From contig CANMLG010000031.1 of NCBI GenBank assembly GCA_947498765.1, positions 1 through 64,000 on the forward strand: a stretch of 64,000 bases of DNA, written 5' to 3'. The number at the start of each line of letters is the position of its first letter. Position 1 is the first letter of the stretch. A program made the translations under genes and the position numbers. The notes below the pieces were generated by a model. It ran no database searches and was not told the origin of the DNA. It saw only the letters and a program-made list of their open reading frames with translations. Shown in pieces: positions 56,348 through 64,000 of the stretch. This DNA is from an uncultured Aquimarina sp. GTDB taxonomy: Bacteria > Bacteroidota > Bacteroidia > Flavobacteriales > Flavobacteriaceae.

Positions 56348-56379
56348 AAAAAAAGAGGCTGCAAATTGCAGCCTCTTTT
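56348..56379 (-). terminator. Terminator of the beta-helix protein gene
   Basis: AAAAGAGGCTGC pairs with GCAGCCTCTTTT across a 5-base loop, with seven Ts on the minus strand. It starts 32 bases after the stop of the 56411 gene and also lies upstream of scoA. Confidence 0.85.
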
Positions 56380-56410
56380 AAACTATTTTCATAAGCTATT
56401 CTAACTTTGT

Positions 56411-58333
56411 TTATTCTTTTATCACTTTGATTACTTTTGCTTTATTTTCCAAACTTAGCAAAGTTAACATATAAACACCCTGACTATAATTAGACATGTC
56501 AATTACAATACTGTTTAATTCATTAACTAAAGGAATTGTTTGTAACACAACCCCATTACTATCAGAAACATTAATTGAAGCTAAAGCAGTTAATTCTTCT
56601 GATTCCAATGTGATACTATCAATTGTTGGATTTGGATATGCTTTAATTTTTACATTAACGCCATTTTCCAATTCTTTAGCTCCAGATACCACACCCCAAT
56701 TAAATGTTTCCCAACCTCTGACTTGGTCGGCACTAGCTATTAAAGGCTTATTTACAGTATTTATCCTAGCAGATAGGTATTTATTATTAAAAGCTTTTAA
56801 CGCAACCCTATTATTACCCCTACTCTCCCAAGTAAAAGTTTCCCAACCTCTTCTATTATTTGTTGAGGCTAGTAATTGTGATTCTTCATTTATTCTTGCT
56901 TGCACATATTGATTAGTTGCTCGAGCCTTTAAAAACACTTTACCATTACCTGCATCTTCAACTAAAAATTGTTCCCATGTCCCCACTCTACTTCTATTTG
57001 CCCTTAAAGGAACTCTATCAACATTTCTTTCTGCTACTACATAATCTCCTCTACCTTGATTTGCTTTTAACCAAATTGTTTTTCCTATTGGTATGCCATT
57101 TGATGCATTTGTTGGATTTGGAGTCGGCGAAGCTACAGGTGCTTGTGGAGGTCTTGGCGTATTACCATTACCTCTTCTTAAAGCATAAAGAGTGCCTCCA
57201 GATGGTCTAGAATTTGATAATTCAGAAGGATCTCCATACCCCCTAAAGGTATAAACCTTATTAGACCCAGATCTTCTTTTTCTACCATCCCTATCTGTAG
57301 CATCGTTATTGTAAATTATATTATTTGGACCTGGTTCATCGTGCCCAAATCGAGCTCCTCCAGTAGCAAATGCATTCCATGACCTCCAACGTAAACTTGT
57401 TATTTTATTTTTTTCAATTAAGTTATTTCCTCTGTCCCCGTTATGAAAATTAACATCCACTTCTAAATCACACTCATAGACTACATTATAGCGTGCAGCA
57501 CCTTGTAATACAAAATGCCTTAATCTTTTCACCGTTTCATTATAGTATAATCCATTTTGACCTTGAATTAGGTAATATCCCTCGCCTCCACCACCTTTAT
57601 TGGCAGATGTATCAAAAACATTATTTCTGCAGGTAATATGCTTACCATTTACTTCTATTGGATTAGTTCCCGAATTTCTAAATACACAATTATCTATCCA
57701 TGAATTTTCAGTATTTCTTGAAATATCAATAAACTGAACATACAAGTTATTTTTTCCACTTGGGTTATTTTTCCAACAGTTTCCACAATGTCTATTTGTT
57801 GGGTTATTTCTATCATCATTAATTACTGTTCCTGAAGGCAATACAAGCTCTACACTTAAATCTTCTAAGCCTGCTCTTTTGACCCCATTAAAAACAAACA
57901 ATATTTTTTCTCTCCTGTTATTCGTTTCTCGTAATCTAGATCTAAGTTTAACCCCATTTTTACTTTGTCCTCTTAATCTTACATTCGACTTCATTCGGAA
58001 AGTTTTTGTCCCTAAATTATAGGTTCCATTTTTTAACAAAACAACTCCTCCTCCTGATCTATTCGACATTTGATCAATAGCTTTTTGGATATCGTCATTA
58101 GGCCCGATTTCGACTCTATTTCTAAAATTATTTCTTAATGGAATCCCCCCTTGTACACCAGCAGTAGCCCATATTCTCATGTCTGGGTATCTCCTATCAA
58201 ATTTTGAGTTATCAAATTCCCAACCTGGATCTCCAATTTGTTGAGCTTGTATAGAATTAAAAGTAATAGCTAATAAAAAAACAATAGCCACTGGAGCGTT
58301 TGTTACTTTTTTAAAAAAGTTAATTAATTTCAT
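56411..58333 (-). CDS. Secreted beta-helix / beta-trefoil protein with T9SS type A domain, pectate-lyase-like
   Basis: The 640-residue exported protein has a signal peptide (ITFNSIQAQ) and a right-handed parallel beta-helix (about 70-400). The helix opens with ISGPNDDIQKAIDQ-like residues and has asparagine-rich turns (NNLIEKNKITSLRW; NNIIYNND). A Pro/Asn linker follows, then three fascin-like beta-trefoil repeats, each with a WExF element (GTWEQFLV, GWETFTW, GWETFNW; about 420-555), and a T9SS type A end from AYPNPTIDSITLES. It probably binds and cleaves or remodels a polysaccharide. The family and the substrate are not settled by the sequence. Confidence 0.8.
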   Translation of the reverse strand: MKLINFFKKVTNAPVAIVFLLAITFNSIQAQQIGDPGWEFDNSKFDRRYPDMRIWATAGVQGGIPLRNNFRNRVEIGPNDDIQKAIDQMSNRSGGGVVLLKNGTYNLGTKTFRMKSNVRLRGQSKNGVKLRSRLRETNNRREKILFVFNGVKRAGLEDLSVELVLPSGTVINDDRNNPTNRHCGNCWKNNPSGKNNLYVQFIDISRNTENSWIDNCVFRNSGTNPIEVNGKHITCRNNVFDTSANKGGGGEGYYLIQGQNGLYYNETVKRLRHFVLQGAARYNVVYECDLEVDVNFHNGDRGNNLIEKNKITSLRWRSWNAFATGGARFGHDEPGPNNIIYNNDATDRDGRKRRSGSNKVYTFRGYGDPSELSNSRPSGGTLYALRRGNGNTPRPPQAPVASPTPNPTNASNGIPIGKTIWLKANQGRGDYVVAERNVDRVPLRANRSRVGTWEQFLVEDAGNGKVFLKARATNQYVQARINEESQLLASTNNRRGWETFTWESRGNNRVALKAFNNKYLSARINTVNKPLIASADQVRGWETFNWGVVSGAKELENGVNVKIKAYPNPTIDSITLESEELTALASINVSDSNGVVLQTIPLVNELNSIVIDMSNYSQGVYMLTLLSLENKAKVIKVIKE

Positions 58334-58419
58334 TTGATTAAGATTTGTTGTTTTTCAAGCAATCTTTTTTAGATTCAAATTACCTAAGTGTAATTTATTT
58401 CACCAATAAAGACTATAAA

Positions 58420-58427
58420 CAAATCTA
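58420..58427 (-). promoter_or_regulatory. Possible -7 box of the beta-helix protein gene
   Basis: On the minus strand TAGATTTG fits TAnnTTTG and would give a leader of about 80 bases. It is isolated, with no clear -33 box. The surrounding 58334-58602 stretch holds no gene. Confidence 0.35.
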
Positions 58428-58602
58428 AAGACTCGAACCTCTTAAATTAACTACATAAGGAAAGTACTTACAAATTATATCTCCTTTCAGGGACATAAGT
58501 ACCAAAAAACTATAATTAACATATTTTTAACGATAATTGAGTTTTTGATAAATTTTATATATCCGCTTAAGTAACATTTTCTAAGATTAACCACTAATGC
58601 AA

Positions 58603-58649
58603 AATAATTAAAATCTATTTAATTTAAAAATTAATAGATTTTAATTATT
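58603..58649. repeat. AT-rich 17-bp inverted repeat
   Basis: A perfect 17-bp stem (58603-58619 and 58633-58649, outer word AATAATTAAAATCTATT) closes on a 13-base loop. It lies directly after the terminator of the penicillin-binding protein gene. It may be a second terminator or a binding site. Confidence 0.5.
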
Positions 58650-58686
58650 AAAAAAGCAAAAAGCATCCAATAAATGGATGCTTTTT
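58650..58686 (-). terminator. Terminator of the penicillin-binding protein operon
   Basis: AAAAAGCATCC pairs with GGATGCTTTTT across a 7-base loop and, on the minus strand, leads into GCTTTTTT. It lies 42 bases after the stop of the 58728 gene. Confidence 0.85.
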
Positions 58687-58727
58687 AAAACTTTAAAATT
58701 GTTTATACTAGTTAATTAATGAACAAA

Positions 58728-61073
58728 TTATTCAAATTCATCCATACCTTCATCAATATCATTTTCTTCAACTCTATTCTTATTATAACTTTCACAATCT
58801 ATGACTATTCCTAAATTATTAGGACGATCAAAATCTTCTTTAGAAATATTCAAGCTTTTATCTGCATAACATTTACGCATAAAAATTGCCCAAATAGGTA
58901 GTGACATGGCAGCTCCTTGCCCATAAGTTACCGACTTAAAGTGTGTAGCCCTATCCTCGGCTCCTACCCAAACACCCGTGCACAAGTTAGGTACAACACC
59001 CATAAACCACCCATCACTTTGATTTTGAGTAGTTCCTGTTTTACCTGCAATGGCATTTGCAAACTCATACGGATATCCTGTAATAATACGCTTGTAATCT
59101 TCTCTGTAGGATTTCCCTGTACGTAATCGCACTCCTGAGCCTGCTCGAGTTACTCCTTCCATCAAATTTAAAGTTACATAAGCAGCTTCTTTACTAATAA
59201 CATCACGAGGATCTGGTACATTTTGGTATAAAATAGAGCCATTTTTATCTTCAATATGAGTAATCATTATGGGTTGATTATAAATTCCTTCATTAGCAAA
59301 AGTACTATAGGCGCCAACCATTTCATATACACTTAAATCTACAGTACCTAGTGCAATAGAGGGCACCTCGGGAATATTACTTTTAATTCCCATTTTTTTT
59401 GCTAAACGAACTACTGGTACAGGACCTATTCGCCCCATGATTCGAGCAGTAATAGTATTTATGGATTTTGCTAACGCATCCTTCAACGTTAAATATCCTC
59501 CGTATTTATCCCCACTATTTTTTGGTGTCCAATCTTCGGTACTACCAAAACGACCTGCCTCTATAGTATACTGAACATTTGGCAACGTATCGCAAGGAGA
59601 AAGTTTTAATTGATCTATCGCTGTTGCGTATACAAATGGCTTAAATGTTGATCCAACTTGTCGTTTTCCTTGCTTAACATGATCGTACTGAAAGTATTTA
59701 TAATTATTTCCACCCACCCAAGCTTTAACATGCCCTGTTTGGGGTTCCATAGACATCATTCCTGTTTGAAAAAATGATTTGTAATATAGAATAGAATCCC
59801 TGGGTGTCATAATAGTATCAATCTCTCCTCCCCACGAAAAAATACGCATTTTTACTTTCTTTTTAAACGAAGCATATATTTCCTTATCAGACTTCCCATC
59901 TGCCTTCATTATTCTGTAACGTTCAGAGCGGCGCATACCTTGTCTAATAATTTTATCTCTATCCTTTTTTTCTATATCTGTAAAAGGTGCCGTCTTATTA
60001 TCTTTATTTTGCCTATTAAATTCTTTTTGCAATTTTGTTAAATGCATTTTTACAGCTTCCTCTGCATATTTTTGCATTCGAGAATCAATAGTTACGTGAA
60101 TTTTTAGACCATCCCTATATATGTTATACAATTCCTTTTCACCTGTAACCGGATTATATTTAGGATTGTCTTCAATCCACCCTTCCATAAAATCCCTCAA
60201 ATATTCTCTAAAATAAGTCGCAATTCCTTCGGCATGTCCTTCAGGAGAAAAATTTATTGCTAAAGGTAAATTTTGCAAACTATCTTTCACTTTTTCAGAA
60301 ATATATGCTTGCTTTTCCATTTGTTTTAGCACTTGATTTCTACGTTGTAGACTATTTTTTTTAAAGCGTTCTTTTTGTGGATTGTATAAAATTGGATTTT
60401 TAAGCATAGCCACTAAAGTAGCAGCTTCTTCAATTTTCAAATCCTTTGGTTCTTTACCAAAATAAATACGCGAAGCCGATCCAATACCTACGGCTTGATA
60501 TAAAAAGTCATATTTATTAAAGTACATGGTAATAATTTCTTCCTTTGTATACTGGCGCTCTAGGCGAGTTGCAATTACCCATTCCTTCATTTTTTGCGTA
60601 ATGCGCTCAACAATATTTTTAGAACCACCAGTAAACAGCATTTTAGATAATTGCTGCGTAATGGTACTAGCCCCTCCTTTTCTTCCTAAATTGACTATTG
60701 CACGGATAGTTCCACGGGCATCGATCCCCGAGTGCGAATAAAAACGTTCATCTTCGGTAGCCACTAAAGCCTTTACTAAATGCTCTGGAAGCTCATCATA
60801 AGTTACAGGTGTTCTATTTTCATTAAAAAAAGTTCCAATAGTTTTTCCATCTGCCGAAATGATTTCCGTGGCTAAATTATTTTCTGGATTCTCCAATTCA
60901 GCAAATTCAGGCATTTTCCCGAAAGCACCAAAACCTGCTAGTAAGAATAAAAGAACTAAACATAAAAAACCCGAAATAAAAGCAATCCAAAACCATTTGA
61001 TAAACCTAAAGTTATTGCTCTTGGTAGTTTTTTTTACAGGTGTCGTTTTTGAGGTTGTTTTTTTTTGTGTCAT
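58728..61073 (-). CDS. Penicillin-binding protein 1A, transglycosylase-transpeptidase
   Basis: The 781-residue class A PBP has a cytoplasmic Lys/Thr-rich tail and one N-terminal membrane segment. The GT51 domain has the catalytic Glu 107 in ATEDERFYSHSG and the STITQQLSKMLF motif. The penicillin-binding domain has SxxK at Ser 475-Lys 478 (GSTFKPF), SIN in AKSINT and KTGTT with Lys 678. It polymerises and cross-links peptidoglycan in the periplasm. It follows gldH by two bases. Confidence 0.95.
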   Translation of the reverse strand: MTQKKTTSKTTPVKKTTKSNNFRFIKWFWIAFISGFLCLVLLFLLAGFGAFGKMPEFAELENPENNLATEIISADGKTIGTFFNENRTPVTYDELPEHLVKALVATEDERFYSHSGIDARGTIRAIVNLGRKGGASTITQQLSKMLFTGGSKNIVERITQKMKEWVIATRLERQYTKEEIITMYFNKYDFLYQAVGIGSASRIYFGKEPKDLKIEEAATLVAMLKNPILYNPQKERFKKNSLQRRNQVLKQMEKQAYISEKVKDSLQNLPLAINFSPEGHAEGIATYFREYLRDFMEGWIEDNPKYNPVTGEKELYNIYRDGLKIHVTIDSRMQKYAEEAVKMHLTKLQKEFNRQNKDNKTAPFTDIEKKDRDKIIRQGMRRSERYRIMKADGKSDKEIYASFKKKVKMRIFSWGGEIDTIMTPRDSILYYKSFFQTGMMSMEPQTGHVKAWVGGNNYKYFQYDHVKQGKRQVGSTFKPFVYATAIDQLKLSPCDTLPNVQYTIEAGRFGSTEDWTPKNSGDKYGGYLTLKDALAKSINTITARIMGRIGPVPVVRLAKKMGIKSNIPEVPSIALGTVDLSVYEMVGAYSTFANEGIYNQPIMITHIEDKNGSILYQNVPDPRDVISKEAAYVTLNLMEGVTRAGSGVRLRTGKSYREDYKRIITGYPYEFANAIAGKTGTTQNQSDGWFMGVVPNLCTGVWVGAEDRATHFKSVTYGQGAAMSLPIWAIFMRKCYADKSLNISKEDFDRPNNLGIVIDCESYNKNRVEENDIDEGMDEFE

Positions 61074-61075
61074 TT

Positions 61076-61609
61076 TTAGTGAGTTTCCTTATTTTCAACT
61101 CTGAAGCCAATATTGGTAATTCCTTTTAAAAATAAAATACCATGCTCCGAACCATTGGTACGCATAGCTTGCCTTATAGAAACTTTATAAATTCCTTTTT
61201 CTTTAAATTTAAACTGTTCTTTAAACCAAAGCTTATTTTCTTTTAATGAAGTAGCCCCCGTACCTAACCATTCTCCAGTTGGTTTTGCCATTTCGTATTC
61301 TAATGTATCTAGTTCTTTTTTTCCGTTCGGATAATCAATATTAGTTATCACAAAAAGGTTACTATACTTATAGTCATTAGTATTTCTAATATTAAAAAAT
61401 AAATTATAAGTTTTTAACGAATCCATAGTAGGCAAAGTAAAACTAATAATACTATCCTTATGCCACCCCTTTGTCTCTATATCAGTATAACTATCAAACA
61501 CTTGATTTTTATCACAACTTACTAAAGAAAAAAAAGTGATAACAACTATACAACCAAGAATAGTGTTATGCAGTTTATTTTTATAAAAAACGGCAACTTC
61601 TAAGTTCAT
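61076..61609 (-). CDS. gldH: Gliding motility lipoprotein GldH
   Basis: From ATG 61609 the protein has 177 residues with a lipoprotein signal (FFSLVSC). The mature part fits GldH: a short strand (FNIRNTNDYKYSNLFVITNI), then EYEMAKPTGEWLGTGATSLKENKLWFKEQFKF and IRQAMR. It is required for gliding motility and T9SS function in relatives; it lies in the periplasm or outer membrane. The operon with PSP1 upstream and PBP1A downstream is conserved in Flavobacteriaceae. An upstream ATG at 61660 would overlap the PSP1 stop and put 17 residues before the signal, so it is less likely. Confidence 0.92.
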   Translation of the reverse strand: MNLEVAVFYKNKLHNTILGCIVVITFFSLVSCDKNQVFDSYTDIETKGWHKDSIISFTLPTMDSLKTYNLFFNIRNTNDYKYSNLFVITNIDYPNGKKELDTLEYEMAKPTGEWLGTGATSLKENKLWFKEQFKFKEKGIYKVSIRQAMRTNGSEHGILFLKGITNIGFRVENKETH

Positions 61610-61652
61610 CCATTGGTATTTACACCTCAAATTAGAGGATAAAAAGCCTAAT

Positions 61653-63143
61653 TTATGCATTTTTAGAGTCAGAATTTGGTTTTTGATTCGTATTTGGTTT
61701 TCGCTTTACTCTTGATTTTTGATTTGCTTGCTGTTTTGGTCTTCGCTTTGCTTTTTGTCCAGTTTGATTATTCCCTTTTTGCGTTTCCCCTTTTACTTTA
61801 TTCGGAGTTGTTTTGTTTTTAACATCACCCGTTTTAGTACTTGTTTTCTGATCAGGTTTATTGACTCTGTTATTAGGCTTATTTGTTCTCCCAGAAGGTT
61901 TTCTGCGTTTTGAAGGTCTTCTTGTACCTTCAGCATCTTCTTTTTTCTGAAAACTACCACCTTTGTTATCTACTTCTTTCTGGTTTTTTTTCAGATTCTT
62001 TTCCAAACTTTGGGATTTTCGCCTGTTATTTTTTCGACGACCACCAGTTCTTTTAGGCTGATCAAAACGCGTTAAACTATCCTGTCCAACTACATTCTCA
62101 AAATCAAATGAACTCTCTTTCTTATCATCAATAGCATAATCTTCAAGTGCTTCTACGGCTTCACTTTTCAGATTCATCTTAATCATTTCATTAGCATCTT
62201 CCGCCTTGATAGTAAACCAATTCATCCATTCTCCTTCGTAAGCATACCATAAATAGCCTTTAAAAATGTCTATTTTTTGACAAACAGCTGTACCTTTTTC
62301 TGTTTTTATTTTTATATCAGTTTTCGGAAAACTATTTAAGGCTTCTAAATAGCCATCTAGCTCATAATTTAAACAGCACTTTAATTTCCCACATTGACCC
62401 GCTAATTTTTGAGGATTTAATGATAATTGTTGGTATCGTGCAGCACTTGTATTAACCGATCTAAAGTCGGTTAGCCAAGTAGAACAGCACAACTCACGAC
62501 CACATGATCCAATACCTCCTAACCTAGCAGCTTCTTGTCTAAAACCAATTTGGCGCATTTCTATCCGAATACTAAATTCTTTCGCAAAATCTTTAATTAA
62601 CTGTCTAAAATCAACACGTTCTTCTGCGGTGTAATAAAAGGTAGCTTTAGAAGCGTCTCCCTGAAATTCGATATCAGAAATTTTCATTTTCAGCTCCAAT
62701 TGAATAGCAATTTCCCGAGCCCTTACCTTCATCCTCTCTTCTCGATCGCGAGCACCCTGCCAAACATCAATATCTTTTTGAGTTGCTTTTCTATATATTT
62801 TCAAAATATCATCGCCAGCAGTGGGTATCTTTTTGCGCTTCATTTGAACACGCACTAATTCACCTGCTAAACTCACCATACCAACATCGTGCCCAGAATT
62901 GGCTTGTGTTGCTACAACATCCCCTATACTTAAGGTTAAATTATCTGGATTTTGAAAATATATTTTTCGCCCGTTTTTAAAACGAACTTCAACAAAATCA
63001 AAGGGTTTCGCTCCATTTGGAAGCGACATATTTGAAAGCCAGTCAAAAACTGTCAACTTATTACAACCGTCGGTTCCACAAGTGCCGTTATTTTTACAGC
63101 CTTTGGGTTGCCCGTCTTTGGTAGCACAACTACTACACGCCAT
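61653..63143 (-). CDS. PSP1-domain (RicT/YaaT-like) protein with basic C-terminal tail
   Basis: The 496-residue protein has an N-terminal Cys cluster (CSSCATKDGQPKGCKNNGTC) and the PSP1 core with GIGSCGRELCCSTWL and GQCGKLKCCLNYELDGY. These two Cys pairs could bind an Fe-S cluster, as in RicT of the Ric complex. The last 160 residues are a low-complexity Lys/Arg/Asn/Gln-rich tail (RPSKRRKPSGRTNKPNNR). The tail is unlike shorter B. subtilis RicT and suggests RNA or phosphate-backbone contact. It is the first gene of the PSP1-gldH-PBP unit; its role is an inference from the family. Confidence 0.86.
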   Translation of the reverse strand: MACSSCATKDGQPKGCKNNGTCGTDGCNKLTVFDWLSNMSLPNGAKPFDFVEVRFKNGRKIYFQNPDNLTLSIGDVVATQANSGHDVGMVSLAGELVRVQMKRKKIPTAGDDILKIYRKATQKDIDVWQGARDREERMKVRAREIAIQLELKMKISDIEFQGDASKATFYYTAEERVDFRQLIKDFAKEFSIRIEMRQIGFRQEAARLGGIGSCGRELCCSTWLTDFRSVNTSAARYQQLSLNPQKLAGQCGKLKCCLNYELDGYLEALNSFPKTDIKIKTEKGTAVCQKIDIFKGYLWYAYEGEWMNWFTIKAEDANEMIKMNLKSEAVEALEDYAIDDKKESSFDFENVVGQDSLTRFDQPKRTGGRRKNNRRKSQSLEKNLKKNQKEVDNKGGSFQKKEDAEGTRRPSKRRKPSGRTNKPNNRVNKPDQKTSTKTGDVKNKTTPNKVKGETQKGNNQTGQKAKRRPKQQANQKSRVKRKPNTNQKPNSDSKNA

Positions 63144-63307
63144 ACATCAATGTATATATAAAACCTAGCATACTGATTTCTGAAGCTTTTTGCTTACACT
63201 ATCAATAGGTAAGTATTTAATTCGTAAAATTATTCTTAAGTAGTAAAGATACTATAAATTTGATTGCAGCCACACGGTTAAATTTTTTTAAGAACTTACT
63301 AAAAAAA

Positions 63308-64000
63308 TTATTTTTTAAACTTTAATACTTCCGACCTCCCTTTTTTGAAAATTTTATTACTATTTCCTTTACCTTTTCTTAAAGCTTTTTGCTCTTCAAA
63401 GGGGAGGGCTGCAATTTCCTTACAAGCATCTGAACAACAATTATTCATAGCTTGCTTGCATTCTTCGCATTGAATAAATAGCAAATGACATGCTTCATTT
63501 GCACAATTTTCATGTGTATCACAAGCTTTACCACATTGATGACAATTTGAAATAATATCTTCAGAAATACGCTCACCCCTTCGGTGGTCAAAAACAAAAT
63601 TTTTACCTAAAAATTTATTCTCCAATTTTTCCGAAGTTATTTGGCGTGCATATTCGATAATACCTCCTTCCAATTGATATACTTGCTCAAAACCTTTATG
63701 CTTGTAATAGGCACTTGCTTTTTCACATCGAATACCTCCTGTACAATACATAACAAGTTTTTTGTCTTTTTTATGATCCTTAAGGTCTTCTTCAATAATA
63801 TCTAATGAATCGCGAAATGTATCTACATCTGGAGTTACGGCATTTTTGAAATGCCCAATTTCACTTTCGTAATGGTTTCGCATGTCTACTAAAACGGTAT
63901 CCGGATCCTCTATTAACTCATTAAAAGCTTTTGCATCTACATGAATCCCTTTATTGGTTACATCAAAAGTATTATCATCCAAACCATCGGCAACAATTTT
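63308..64000 (-). CDS. trhO: tRNA uridine(34) hydroxylase TrhO, 5'-truncated by the window
   Basis: The frame is open through base 64000 and continues outside the window. The visible 230 codons start KIVADGLDDNTFDV, and the TTG at 63982 is internal, not a start. The rhodanese domain has the active-site Cys in YCTGGIRCEKASAYY. The C-terminal Cys-rich zinc-like part reads CHQCGKACDTHENCANEAC and CEECKQAMNNCCSDAC. TrhO hydroxylates U34 of certain tRNAs using oxygen. The family is widely annotated as YceA/rhodanese. The 5' end, with the N-terminal domain, is missing here. Confidence 0.93.
   Translation of the reverse strand, partial: KIVADGLDDNTFDVTNKGIHVDAKAFNELIEDPDTVLVDMRNHYESEIGHFKNAVTPDVDTFRDSLDIIEEDLKDHKKDKKLVMYCTGGIRCEKASAYYKHKGFEQVYQLEGGIIEYARQITSEKLENKFLGKNFVFDHRRGERISEDIISNCHQCGKACDTHENCANEACHLLFIQCEECKQAMNNCCSDACKEIAALPFEEQKALRKGKGNSNKIFKKGRSEVLKFKK

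Noticed and set aside
58425..58445. GGTTCGAGTC on the minus strand, which resembles a tRNA T-loop
   Set aside because: No acceptor stem, D-arm or anticodon stem can be built around it.
35628..61073. Alpha-2-macroglobulin and penicillin-binding protein as a YfhM-PbpC pair
   Set aside because: The PBP is 17 kb away, is class A type 1A and belongs to the PSP1-gldH operon.

Overview
The window looks like chromosomal DNA from a marine-type member of the family Flavobacteriaceae (Bacteroidota). I infer this from several signs: very AT-rich DNA; secreted proteins with type IX secretion (T9SS) type A and type B C-terminal sorting domains; the gliding lipoprotein GldH; TAnnTTTG-type -7 promoter boxes close to start codons with no clear Shine-Dalgarno sequences; and typical families such as DUF4136, DUF4230 and DUF5522. 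I do not name a genus. I saw no rRNA, tRNA, CRISPR array, integrase or prophage. Most of the window is core metabolism plus secreted proteins.

Layout. 1-2.8 kb: hairpins, a broken small gene, two lipoprotein or membrane-anchored DUF proteins, a 53-residue Cys-rich protein, a small HExxH protein and a probable 228-bp MITE-like element. 2.8-5.9 kb: a tightly packed operon of a PLP enzyme, a glucosaminidase-LysM lipoprotein and hemL. 6.0-12.3 kb: a secreted-peptidase block (M57, S8 with T9SS tail, M13). 12.4-18.8 kb: DUF4153 membrane protein, a second DUF4136 lipoprotein, obgE, adk, purK and purE. 19.2-24.1 kb: katG, a 607-bp intergenic region with paired palindromes and a candidate small RNA, and an M3 peptidase. 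24.1-33.7 kb: an ECF sigma factor with two tandem zinc anti-sigma-like proteins, a UbiA-like membrane protein, gcvP, a SUKH-like protein, a truncated haemoglobin, a KAS III-like enzyme, a glycosyltransferase and small membrane or exported proteins. 33.9-41.2 kb: WbpD-like acetyltransferase, WbpB-like oxidoreductase and a giant alpha-2-macroglobulin lipoprotein.

41.2-47.5 kb: a BLUF blue-light sensor convergent with the hemA-hemC-hemD-hemE-hemF operon, which is divergent from an AraC-type regulator. Together with hemL at 4.6 kb these genes cover tRNA-Glu to protoporphyrinogen, except hemB. 47.7-53.8 kb: T9SS type B surface protein, serine hydrolase, DEDD exonuclease and a fused double ABC ATPase. 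54.2-56.3 kb: a CoA-transferase operon whose two subunit genes are split by a peroxiredoxin gene. 56.4-64 kb: a secreted beta-helix/beta-trefoil protein, a class A penicillin-binding protein, gldH, a PSP1-domain protein and the 5'-truncated trhO.

I found no defence or biosynthetic system that I can call clearly new. The best leads are the candidate ~120-nt RNA upstream of katG (21745-21863), the BLUF gene beside the haem operon, the peroxiredoxin inside the CoA-transferase operon, and the duplicated zinc anti-sigma-like proteins.
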